The notes beneath the pieces are model-generated. The model had not been told where the DNA came from. It did no database searches and worked only from the letters and a program-made list of their open reading frames with translations. Shown here piece after piece: positions 16,378 through 23,172 of a stretch of 25,926 nucleotides of DNA; within the stretch, counting starts at the first letter, position 1, and the number at the start of each line of letters is the position of its first letter. Source of the stretch: JAOABV01 sp964473505 (lineage in GTDB: Bacteria > Hydrothermota > Tepidihabitantia > Tepidihabitantales > CAIPLT01); contig CAYYPG010000020.1 of assembly GCA_964473505.1 (NCBI GenBank), positions 1 through 25,926 of the forward strand. Reading direction: 5' to 3'. A program made the position numbers and the translations under genes.

Positions 16378-16499
16378 ATTAGTTATAACTAATGTTTTAG
16401 ACAAGGTGGATTTTTAGATAATTCATTGTTTTTCATAAAGATATTGCATTTTGCCTTAAAAGGAGGGTACAGTCCCCTCTATAGCCCTTTGGGTTGCTT

Positions 16500-17056
16500 G
16501 AAAAATAGGCGATAAGGTAGTTTTGGAAAGCAAGGTCAGAGAAAATTTTTGAGGTGGTTTGTGGAATAATTTTGGGCGAGATGTAATTATCAATTTAAGG
16601 GTAATTGACAAAATTAATCTGAGTGGTGTTGAGAAAATCATTCAGGAAATAATGCTCAAAGTTATTATAATAGTAATTGGGGAAATCATTTAGTTTTCTC
16701 AAAGGGAAATTTTGCGGTTGTTTTGAGGCTGGTTTTGGTAGAAATATAGGTATCAAATTCTGGGTAATTAGCAGAACTAAAATGAGTGTAATTAAGAAAA
16801 TCATTCAGGAGATAATGCTCAGGATTATGGTATCAGTAATCAAGAGACAATATACAAGTGCCTTTTGAACAAATATTGATTTTGTCAGAGTTCTCGATCG
16901 GATGCGGAAACCTAAAGATTTCACTTTATCTCGTTTCAATTTTATTAGAAAGCTTTGAAAAGAGCTTAGAAGACACCAAGACTCAAAGGAAAAAACAAGA
17001 ACTTTGTTTGTTCACTTCAGCCCCTTTTGAGCAGATAATGACTTTGTCAAAGTTCT
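16500..17056. repeat. ~163-bp direct repeat, two or three diverged copies
   Basis: GAGAAAATCATTCAGGAAAT (16631) returns as AAGAAAATCATTCAGGAGAT (16794), an offset of 163 bp. The surrounding strings GGTAATTGACAAAATTAATC and GGTAATTAGCAGAACTAAAA also correspond. A further pair, CCTTTTGAACAAATATTGAT (16861) and CCTTTTGAGCAGATAATGAC (17023), has offset 162. The blocks look like a diverged tandem array. No protein is evident. Confidence 0.6.
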
Positions 17057-17156
17057 CTTCTATATCAATTTTTTAATCCTCTTAGGTTTTTAATTTTTGA
17101 GTCTTTTTATACACAATTGTTAGATTATTTTCAGTGGTTGTAAGGTAATACGGATA

Positions 17157-17304
17157 GGTTGCGTCAAGATTTTTGTGTAAATTGTCTTTTGTTCTGTAGA
17201 TGTACGTTCGATTCTTAATTATATATGCTTAAACAAAGAAAAAAGTACATCCTTTTTTACCTCTCAATTCAATACTACATTTACACAAAATATTAGACAC
17301 TACC
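17157..17304. mobile_element. MITE-like element, copy B, with target duplication
   Basis: The ends are GGTTGCGTCAAGATTTTTGT (continuing GTAAAT) and, inverted, GGTAGTGTCTAATATTTTGT (continuing GTAAAT). The flanks are TACGGATA (17149-17156) and GACGGATA (17305-17312), 7 of 8 matching, indicating insertion with an 8-bp duplication. Its interior aligns with copies C and D, for example TTAATTATAT, a following TTAAACA or TTTAGACA, and CCTTTTTT or CCTTTTTG. It encodes nothing, so it would move only with a transposase supplied elsewhere. Confidence 0.8.
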
Positions 17305-17326
17305 GACGGATAACAATGTTTTTTAT

Positions 17327-17770
17327 GTCTCTATCAGTGCCAGAAATGTATCAGAATAAAATTAGATTGAAGAAATGTACATAGTTGAATAATCGGCGTA
17401 CATATAAGCATAAAGGTATTGAATATTAAATAGAATATAGAATTTTGAACGGTTGTATTGAATTATGGATGTTGGTTTGTTTTACCGACTGCCAGAATGT
17501 AAATGAAATTGGATTAAAGTGCAATGATAATAAGAAATATAGATAATTGAATAGTAGATGCACATATCGCATACAGACATTGAATAATTAACAGAATTTG
17601 AATGGTTGTATTGTATTATTGAGGATATTGGATTGTTTTACCAATTACTGGAATGTAAATGATATTGGATAAAAGTGCAATGATAATAAGAAATATAGAT
17701 GGATGAACATTAAGTAGCATATAAAATTTTGAGCATTTATATTGCACTTGTGAATATTGGATTATAGATT
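17327..17770. repeat. ~155-bp tandem repeat, about 2.7 diverged copies
   Basis: GTTTTACCGACTGCCAGAAT at 17479 recurs as GTTTTACCAATTACTGGAAT at 17635, 156 bp apart. GGTTGTATTG recurs at 17451 and 17604. The shared block TGCAATGATAATAAGAAATA is exact in two units. A partial third unit with an internal deletion runs to about 17770, and a diverged one begins near 17327. No ORF is supported. Confidence 0.7.
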
Positions 17771-17841
17771 ATTATGAATAAAGCAAAAGTTTAGATATAT
17801 TATATTAGTTAAGTGGTTTAATTAAAATCAAGGATTAGGGC

Positions 17842-18579
17842 TTAAACAATTTCTCTTATAATAATAATTGGTGTGCAAGCATCGCCTTGGCCAGCAGGAT
17901 TATCATCTAATGCGGTTTCTATTAACTTCTCATCAACATCTTTTGATGACCCAACGACCCAACATCCAGAAATATCATTGACATCAACAATAGCAACTGG
18001 AGTTTTGATCTTATCTGCAATCTTTTGGGCAACTTTTTCTGGATCCTTAGGTCCCATAATCACACATTCGTAAAATTGTTTAATTCCTGCGGTATGTGGT
18101 GCATCAATCATTGCAGCCTGTTTGCCAGCAATCCGATAAAAATCGCCTCGGCGACCAAAGAGTTTGGTTATCGCACTGACCAAGGCAGCGAGAAGAATTC
18201 TCAAAGTGCCGGTCTCTTTAATCGCACATTCCATACTATAAGGATTGCGTAAACCGATACCGTAAGGAACTTTTCGGACAAATCGCCAGAGGATTTTTGC
18301 CAGTAAGCGTGGCTTGATTTTATTAGTAGGAATCGCCCGTCCTTGACTTATCGCAACAACACTTTCACTAATAGTGATAATATCTTTGGCTTGCCGAATT
18401 GGAGAAGTGTAGTCTTTAACTACTTGTTCAATGTTGTCTCTATCGGTGATAATATGGGTTTTGACCGGAATTCTTAGATACTTTTTTCCGTTAAATTCAA
18501 CCCAGGAAACATTAGAATTACAATTAACTTTATTGAAAGACGGTGCTGAACTCATTTCAGTTTGGTTTTGCTTTTGCAC
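17842..18579 (-). CDS. F420-0:gamma-glutamyl ligase (CofE)-like protein
   Basis: This 245-residue protein resembles the CofE/F420_ligase family, which adds glutamate to coenzyme F420-0. The recognisable parts are the N-terminal beta segment with IPVKTHIITDRDNIEQVV, the DIITISESVVAISQGR motif, the GDFYRIAG region, and the late DVNDISGCWVVGSS and DNPAGQGDACTPIIII stretches. No other F420 biosynthesis gene (cofC, cofD, fbiC) is present, and many bacteria without F420 carry distant homologues of unknown role, so substrate assignment stays open. Translation probably begins at GTG 18579 with a weak GGAG about 13 nt upstream; an internal ATG at codon 9 is the alternative. The gene stands alone between two repeat-filled intervals. 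Confidence 0.65.
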   Translation of the reverse strand: MQKQNQTEMSSAPSFNKVNCNSNVSWVEFNGKKYLRIPVKTHIITDRDNIEQVVKDYTSPIRQAKDIITISESVVAISQGRAIPTNKIKPRLLAKILWRFVRKVPYGIGLRNPYSMECAIKETGTLRILLAALVSAITKLFGRRGDFYRIAGKQAAMIDAPHTAGIKQFYECVIMGPKDPEKVAQKIADKIKTPVAIVDVNDISGCWVVGSSKDVDEKLIETALDDNPAGQGDACTPIIIIREIV

Positions 18580-18709
18580 GATAAAATAATAACTCCATTT
18601 AAAAGGAAGTCAATATTATTTTGCGATAAATTTATCTGGAATATGTTAGTTTTTGAAGGCAAAATTTTATAGATAAGTCAATGCTTTTTGTCCTAATATT
18701 ATTTTTAAG

Positions 18710-18864
18710 ATAAGCACCAGGATTTTCGGGTAATGGGCCTTTTCTTTTCTTTTCTTTTATAAGAATGCTCTCCTTTCTTAATTATATTTTGTTTAAACAT
18801 AATGAGCAGACACCTTTTTGTTTAACTATTAATACTGAATTTACACAAAGTATCAGACACTACC
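18710..18864. mobile_element. MITE-like element, copy C, with perfect 8-bp target duplication
   Basis: The octamer TTTTTAAG stands at both borders (18702-18709 and 18865-18872). The right end ATTTACACAAAGTATCAGAC (then ACTACC) is family-typical; the left end is worn but alignable (ATAAGCACCAGGATTTTCGG, then GTAAT). The interior AAGAATGCTCTCCTTTCTT, followed by AATTATATTTTGTTTA, is nearly identical to copy D at 19011, showing recent shared ancestry. It has no coding capacity. Confidence 0.82.
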
Positions 18865-19010
18865 TTTTTAAGAGACGTTAAATTAATCAAGTCTTGAAGG
18901 TAAATATGGTTTAAGAAATTGTTCCATTCGGTTTATAATTGTGAAAATGTAATTGCAACAATATTAAATTACCATATCTTAAATTATAAAGCATCTGTAA
19001 CACTGATGAC

Positions 19011-19164
19011 GGTAGCATCCGGTGTTTTGTGTAAATTGTTTTTCTTTTCATCCATAAGAATGCTCTCCTTTCTTCATTAATTATATTTTGTTTAGACATA
19101 ATGAGCATACACCTTTTTGTTTAACATATCAATACTGAATTTACACAAAATATTATACACCACC
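19011..19164. mobile_element. MITE-like element, copy D
   Basis: The 26-bp ends GGTAGCATCCGGTGTTTTGT (then GTAAAT) and the inverse of ATTTACACAAAATATTATAC (then ACCACC) match best over their inner halves. The interior matches copy C almost base for base. Flanking octamers CTGATGAC and ACGAAGAC agree in 5 of 8 positions, so a target duplication is uncertain. It is 154 bp long and non-coding. Confidence 0.78.
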
Positions 19165-19598
19165 ACGAAGACTGCATAACCTGCTACATTGATAATCCAT
19201 TAAACCTAAGCAAAAGGCTAGCTACGTGCTAGGTACTTACTGGCAGTAGGCTAATAGAAGTCTATCCAATAATCGGCTTATGAGGTCATATACCGGGTAA
19301 GGCAAATTTAGCATTCATCGATTTCCTCTGAAAATTCTGATGACGACTAAATGATTGAAGATTAGCGTGATAAATGTTTAACTTTTGAAATGGTTAACAT
19401 TGAATTAATAATATGGCTTGAGGCGGGCGAGTGGAAGGTTGTGCATTTACTAATATTCCGAATATAATTATGATTAATCTTCGTTTAATCAGAAAAGATA
19501 ATTTGTAATTTAATTGTTCTTAGGAAAACAACGAAGAAGCGCGATTTTTACTTTTATTCTTTTGATGCTCTTAGGTGATTATTTTATTGACAGTTAAT

Positions 19599-20105
19599 TT
19601 ACAGAAATCTTTCAAATCGGTCTTTTGAGACTTTACAAATGGGGCAAATTTCTGGAGGTTTTTCTCGGGCACACAAATAGCCACAAACTTTACACCGCCA
19701 CACCGGTAATGCTAAATTAGAAATTTCTCTGACTTTGGATTCTTTTTTGTTTTCTTTCATTTCTTTGGGCAATCGGCGTTCAGGAATCGAACTGACTTTC
19801 TTTTTACCTTCACAGACTTCTCTCGAGACATATAAGGCACAATAACAAGCACCGTAATCAATTAGATCAGCATCTCGATAATCACAAGGGCAAATTATAT
19901 CTAAATCTTCACCTTTAATGCCTGAGGCAATTCGACACGGACAAGACTGATAACCATAACGCTTTTCATTCACCAGCAGTCCTTTTAATAAATCTTTAAC
20001 AAATTCTATGTCTGGATTCAAATAATATCCTGAGTCTTTACTCTCTTTAGTGAGTTTTTCGTATAATGCTTGGACTTCGGCTTCACTGATATTTATTTCC
20101 ATCAT
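19599..20105 (-). CDS. ferredoxin:disulfide reductase (FTR catalytic domain fused to rubredoxin)
   Basis: This 168-residue enzyme would use reduced ferredoxin to open disulfides in thioredoxin- or glutaredoxin-like partners. Residues 1-98 are the FTR catalytic fold with three Cys pairs: C55-P-C57, C72-P-C74 and C87-Y-C89. By homology one cysteine each of the first and last pair form the active disulfide and the other four hold a [4Fe-4S] cluster. Tyr88 replaces the histidine of plant FTR, as in the Methanosarcina acetivorans FDR. After a charged linker (about 100-125), C138-x2-C141 and C154-x2-C157 form a short rubredoxin domain, also as in FDR. It is the last gene of the redox cluster, and the preceding gene encodes a glutaredoxin-like protein, the expected client type. 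Confidence 0.88.
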   Translation of the reverse strand: MMEINISEAEVQALYEKLTKESKDSGYYLNPDIEFVKDLLKGLLVNEKRYGYQSCPCRIASGIKGEDLDIICPCDYRDADLIDYGACYCALYVSREVCEGKKKVSSIPERRLPKEMKENKKESKVREISNLALPVWRCKVCGYLCAREKPPEICPICKVSKDRFERFL

Positions 20106-20192
20106 GGACTCATTTTAATATTTGTTTTCTTAACCAATGGTAAAATTCTTTTAGATTATTAATTATTATGAAACTAAGTTTTTATATATTAG

Positions 20193-20477
20193 TTAGATAG
20201 TGCTGAGTGCCTTTTTGATTTTGGCTTCTTCAAATCCGATGATACATTCTTTATCGTCAATGATAAGGGTTGGAAAAGAAAGTTGCGGATTCCATTTTTT
20301 CATTGCTTGAAGAACATCATCTCGCTCTTTACCGGTGAGTAAATCGACATCAATATATTCATAAGCCACGCCGAGTTCTTTTAAGAGCGCCTTAGTTTTT
20401 TTACACCAACCACAAGTGCTTAAGGCGTATAAAGTGATTTTACCTTTGTTGGTGCCTTCAATTTTATTTGGTTTCAT
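20193..20477 (-). CDS. glutaredoxin-like thiol-disulfide protein
   Basis: This is a small 94-residue thioredoxin-fold protein: beta strand ITLYAL, then the active-site motif C22-G-W-C25 followed by KKTKALLKELG, the DVD strand, and the cis-proline motif SFPTLIIDD. The order and size suit the glutaredoxin/NrdH group. It carries CGWC, not the CPYC of classical glutaredoxins. Its gene lies directly before the ferredoxin:disulfide reductase gene in the same transcription direction (about 87 bp gap), making it the probable electron acceptor. In M. acetivorans, FDR reduces methanoredoxin, a glutaredoxin-like protein. The native target (for example ribonucleotide reductase or a peroxiredoxin) is not shown here. 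Confidence 0.85.
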   Translation of the reverse strand: MKPNKIEGTNKGKITLYALSTCGWCKKTKALLKELGVAYEYIDVDLLTGKERDDVLQAMKKWNPQLSFPTLIIDDKECIIGFEEAKIKKALSTI

Positions 20478-20548
20478 TGATTTGTTAAAATTTCTTCTTG
20501 TCCTAAAAAGGTAATTTTAGATATTTAGGCTTTAATCGATTTACTGGT

Positions 20549-21007
20549 TTATTCTAACATTACCAGATCAACTGGTTTAGGTCCTTTGACCGAGAGAAAC
20601 GCTGCCGGTTCATCACCGATATTTTCAAACGAATGGGGGATATCCATTTTGCCTTGAACCACATCACCGGGCATAGCAACGAGTTCTTTTTCACCCACCC
20701 GAAATTTAATTTTACCTTTAATGATAAAAAACAGTTCATCCGTTGTCGGATGTTTATGCAAACCGACTTTTTTACCCACCGGTAAATTATAAATATAGGG
20801 TGCTAACGAGGCGTAATCTTCAAAAAACGGATTGATTTCAACTTCAGTGCCGTAAGAAATCTTTTGGGCATGATGAAGGTGAATCTGTTCAAAATCAGCT
20901 GGCACTTCAACAAATTTTGCTTTAGGTGCACCGCAATTAGGACATTTATCTGGAGGCTCATTACCAGTATGGATATAGCCACAAACAGTGCAACGCCATT
21001 TTTTCAT
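20549..21007 (-). CDS. rubredoxin-like/cupin fusion protein
   Basis: The 152 residues join two modules. Residues 1-30 form a rubrerythrin-type rubredoxin knuckle (C6-x2-C9 and C22-x2-C25, an iron site). Residues about 45-152 form a single cupin domain with motif 1 GLHKHPTTDELFFIIKG (metal-binding His-x-His and Glu) and motif 2 PGDVVQGKMDIPHSFEN. Such cupins bind one metal ion; the rubredoxin may deliver electrons to it (inference). A good ribosome binding site (GGAGG read on the minus strand) precedes the ATG at 21007. It lies inside the redox cluster between the ferritin-like and glutaredoxin genes. Function is not known; a role in oxidant handling is suggested by context. Confidence 0.82.
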   Translation of the reverse strand: MKKWRCTVCGYIHTGNEPPDKCPNCGAPKAKFVEVPADFEQIHLHHAQKISYGTEVEINPFFEDYASLAPYIYNLPVGKKVGLHKHPTTDELFFIIKGKIKFRVGEKELVAMPGDVVQGKMDIPHSFENIGDEPAAFLSVKGPKPVDLVMLE

Positions 21008-21045
21008 AACTGTTTCCTCCTAAAAGTTAAATGACTAAAACTGCT

Positions 21046-21540
21046 TTAAGGGCCAACATGCATCAGCGGCCATTCGATGTCATGGCTTTCGAATTTTTCC
21101 GCATTCTCTTTTTCCAGTTCTAAAATTCGATAATGACCCATTTCCATTGAAGCTATATAGTGAAGCATCTTTTGAATTTCGGGTTGATCGGTAAATTTTT
21201 TGGTCAATTTAGTATAGAAATCGTGAGCGGCTTTTTCGGCTTTCATCGCACTAAGTAAGATTTCACTAATGACAAAATGTTTTCCATCAAATTTTATTTG
21301 GGGAAGAGGCACCGGCGTTTTTGGGGGTAGGACGATTTCTTTCTTAGGAAACTTTTGCTTAAAAAGATTCTCAAAAAATGCACGGTGCTTTTCTTCTTCA
21401 CTGGCTAAAAAATTAAAGCGGTCTTTAAGAAGAAAATTCTCGACGCTTTCGGCTAATTGGTGGTAGATATTTCTACTGTCGACTTCACTTTTTAAAGCAG
21501 TGACCAGTAAGTCTTTGAGACTGTATATCTTTATATTCAT
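21046..21540 (-). CDS. ferritin-like di-iron protein (rubrerythrin-type)
   Basis: This is a 164-residue four-helix protein with the full ferritin-like di-iron ligand set: E19, E49-x2-H52, E102 and E133-x2-H136. Helices are separated by a proline-rich loop (IVLPPKTPVPLP, about 69-80). It has no C-terminal rubredoxin domain, unlike classical rubrerythrin, but a rubredoxin-like module is encoded by the next gene, so the two could act as a split rubrerythrin (inference). Rubrerythrin-type proteins reduce hydrogen peroxide in anaerobes. The ATG at 21540 lacks a clear Shine-Dalgarno and lies in AT-rich sequence; it is the first start before the first helix. Confidence 0.82.
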   Translation of the reverse strand: MNIKIYSLKDLLVTALKSEVDSRNIYHQLAESVENFLLKDRFNFLASEEEKHRAFFENLFKQKFPKKEIVLPPKTPVPLPQIKFDGKHFVISEILLSAMKAEKAAHDFYTKLTKKFTDQPEIQKMLHYIASMEMGHYRILELEKENAEKFESHDIEWPLMHVGP

Positions 21541-21617
21541 AATAATTTAATCTTTTAATCCCTTATTTGAATTAATCGGATTTTTTAGTGAGTAGAATAA
21601 AGTTCTGTCCTTGAGAT

Positions 21618-21782
21618 TTATTTCTTTTTCGGTTTCATTGGTTGGCCACAGCAGATAATATCACATTCTTCAACACAACCACAGGGTTTATCGATAGTGA
21701 CCACTAAACCACATGTTTCACAGAGGTACTTGTTAATTTGGGCTGTTTTTTTACTTGCTTTTTTAGTTTTCTTCTTTTGCAT
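21618..21782 (-). CDS. 54-residue desulforedoxin-like cysteine-rich protein
   Basis: This small ORF has a lysine-rich N-terminus (MQKKKTKKASKK), then YLCETCGLVV and ends with DIICCGQPMKPKKK. C21-x2-C24 and the C44-C45-G-Q-P-M ending match the iron site of desulforedoxin and of the N-terminal domain of desulfoferrodoxin. Between them an extra loop carries C34-x-C36-x3-C40, giving seven cysteines in 54 residues. The minus-strand Shine-Dalgarno GAGAGG a few bases before the ATG supports translation. It lies between the two ferritin-like genes. It is probably a one-iron electron carrier or zinc-binding protein; the inserted cysteines leave this open. Confidence 0.75.
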   Translation of the reverse strand: MQKKKTKKASKKTAQINKYLCETCGLVVTIDKPCGCVEECDIICCGQPMKPKKK

Positions 21783-21888
21783 TGTTGCCTCTCTTTTCTT
21801 TTTTTTTATCTTATATTTATTTTTTAATTTATTATGTTGAAATATGTATTTATTAATATTTGTGTAGATTGATCTTATGTTGATTTTA

Positions 21889-22308
21889 TCATATTTCTTC
21901 TAATAATCCAATAAAAGTGTCGAGGTGTTCTTCTTCATCGGCTAAAATACCTTCAAACATTTTCTTCGTTGTAATATCACCTTCTTTTTCCGCCAAGGCA
22001 ATTATTTCTTTGTATAATTTCACTGCACCCTCTTCGTCTTTTCGGTCTTGGGTAATCATCTCTTTTAAAGTTGTGCCGACGAAGATTGGTTCTGGTTTGG
22101 TTGTAGGAATTCCGCCTAAATAATTAAGTCGTTCCGCTATGGCTTCTGCATGTTTCATTTCAGTAATTGCGATTGCTTTTAATTCATCTTTAACTGCAAA
22201 TGCTTTGACACCTTTCCATTGCACATGTTGCCACATATATTGGATAGCGACTTGCAATTCTCGGGCAATTGCTTTATTCAACATATCCATTAATTGTGTG
22301 CTTGCCAT
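21889..22308 (-). CDS. bacterioferritin-like ferritin-family protein
   Basis: This is a 139-residue four-helix ferritin-like protein: E17, E50-x2-H53, E93 and E125-x2-H128 supply the di-iron site. M51 in EMKHAE sits where bacterioferritin has its haem-binding methionine. Length is slightly shorter than canonical bacterioferritin (about 155-160), and the C-terminus ends in an acidic GLLEEI. It is the first gene of the redox cluster, with a very good ribosome binding site (GAAAGGAG) and a near-consensus promoter 58-85 bp upstream. The likely role is iron storage and detoxification of peroxide. Whether it binds haem or assembles into a 24-mer cannot be told from the sequence. Confidence 0.82.
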   Translation of the reverse strand: MASTQLMDMLNKAIARELQVAIQYMWQHVQWKGVKAFAVKDELKAIAITEMKHAEAIAERLNYLGGIPTTKPEPIFVGTTLKEMITQDRKDEEGAVKLYKEIIALAEKEGDITTKKMFEGILADEEEHLDTFIGLLEEI

Positions 22309-22365
22309 ATTGGCTCCTTTCTTTATCTATGGATTTGTCGGTTTATAAAATGCATTAACAGATAG

Positions 22366-22393
22366 ATTATATATTCATTACCATAATTGTCAA
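22366..22393 (-). promoter_or_regulatory. near-consensus sigma70-type promoter of the redox cluster
   Basis: On the minus strand TTGACA (22393-22388) and TATAAT (22371-22366) are separated by 16 bp, so both hexamers are perfect. The bacterioferritin ATG lies about 58 bp beyond the -10 box. A strong housekeeping-type promoter implies the cluster is highly expressed or held by a repressor. No obvious Fur or PerR palindrome overlaps the boxes. Confidence 0.75.
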
Positions 22394-22931
22394 GATTGCA
22401 TTTTGCGTGTTCGGAAAAAGTCAATGTTCTTCAAAGCCGTAACCAACCTATGTTATCTCATACCTCAAAAAAATTTACCATCACTACCATTCTTTCTTGT
22501 CCGGTGTATAAACTTTTCATTTTTTTTATGTCCTTCAATATTACGTCACCAGACAAGGTCCTTGTATCATTATTTTCAAATCCATTGCCAGAAATATTAA
22601 TACCGCCGGAATTAAGGTGCGATGCCAAGATATTGTATCTCTTTTAAGGACTTAATTCTACGGCTACTTTAATTTAAACATTTATCAGTGTCACAAAGCA
22701 GATTTCATCGTTTGACTTTGGCAGCTACTTTTTAAGATTCTCACGAGGTGTCTTGTAGTCAAGTTTGGAATCTTCTTGTGGATTGTTTATAATGATTGGA
22801 ACAGGTTTTTTTAAACTTTTTAAAATTAAGGGATATATTTTGCATATTTTCCCAGATTCTTAAATTAACTTTTGCTAATTGAAAAACCTGTTTCACATAA
22901 CCATTATAATTAAATTTCATAAACTGTATAG

Positions 22932-22989
22932 TATGTGTTGGACATATTGCAAATAGATCTTGACTTAGCGTTATAACTTCGAGTAAAAT
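22932..22989 (+). promoter_or_regulatory. upstream promoter module P1 of nadE with palindrome-like site
   Basis: TATGTGTTG-GACATATTGCAA (22932-22952) is followed after 7 nt by TTGACT (22960-22965) and, 18 bp later, TAAAAT (22984-22989). The right half-site GACATATT equals that of the perfect 17-bp palindrome at 920-936. An equivalent module stands exactly 100 bp further downstream. Confidence 0.6.
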
Positions 22990-23031
22990 TAATTATATCA
23001 CAAACTGACATTGGGGGTAGTGATGTATCCG

Positions 23032-23088
23032 GGCACGTCCGACATATCGCAATTTATTCTTGACAAGTTCTAATAAATATATTAAAAT
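23032..23088 (+). promoter_or_regulatory. proximal promoter module P2 of nadE with palindrome-like site
   Basis: GACATATCGCAA (23041-23052) is followed after 7 nt by a perfect -35 TTGACA (23060-23065) and, after 17 bp, TAAAAT (23083-23088; five of six -10 positions). nadE starts 85 bp further. The distance between GACATAT and the -35 is the same as in P1, so a protein bound there would stand just upstream of RNA polymerase, the position of an activator. Confidence 0.7.
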
Positions 23089-23172
23089 TTAATATTCAAA
23101 GCATTGCGGATTAGTCAGATTTTGAAACTTATTCCTCAGGAAAATCTGAATGATCAGTGGTGAAACAGAAGT

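Larger units (their letters stand above)
15306..17841. other. 2.5-kb gene-free, repeat-rich region
   Basis: Between hutI and the CofE-like gene no ORF is credible: the open frames present are short, lack ribosome binding sites and overlap repeats. The stretch contains the 78-bp tandem repeat, a short ~31-bp repeat near 15778-15848, two MITE-like elements (16240-16377 and 17157-17304), a ~163-bp repeat (16500-17056) and a ~155-bp repeat (about 17327-17770). It looks like a landing zone for small elements, probably decaying intergenic DNA. Confidence 0.7.
18580..19598. other. 1-kb gene-free region with two MITE-like elements
   Basis: Between the CofE-like gene and the redox cluster, both elements C and D occupy about a third of the space. 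The remaining sequence is AT-rich with no ORF that has a start signal. From 19165 to 19400 base composition is slightly higher in G and C, with short complementary strings, but I see no recognisable RNA. No terminator was found for the minus-strand cluster ending at 19599. Confidence 0.6.
22309..23172. other. divergent regulatory region between the redox cluster and nadE
   Basis: No gene with a start signal is seen in these 864 bp. The left side carries the minus-strand promoter of the ferritin gene, the middle an inverted repeat (CTTGTCCGGTG at 22496 with CACCAGACAAG at 22547, 10 of 11 matching), and the right side two copies of a palindrome-plus-promoter module. Open frames around 22387-22647 are low-complexity and lack ribosome binding sites. 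Confidence 0.65.

Noticed and set aside
16093..16404. Minus-strand open frame of 103 codons
   Set aside because: It crosses the MITE-like element A including its inverted ends, has low-complexity sequence and lacks a ribosome binding site.
15301..17770. CRISPR array
   Set aside because: Repeat units are long, imperfect and directly adjacent, with no 25-40 bp repeats alternating with unique spacers and no cas genes.
19165..19400. Possible small RNA or tRNA-like sequence
   Set aside because: Short complementary words exist but no cloverleaf, T-loop motif or strong hairpin could be drawn.
21855..21875. Further MITE end (TATTTGTGTAGATT)
   Set aside because: Matches the terminal repeat only over about a dozen AT-rich bases and has no partner end.
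22387..22647. Overlapping short plus-strand frames upstream of nadE
   Set aside because: Low-complexity translation, no ribosome binding site, and overlap with the minus-strand promoter of the ferritin gene.
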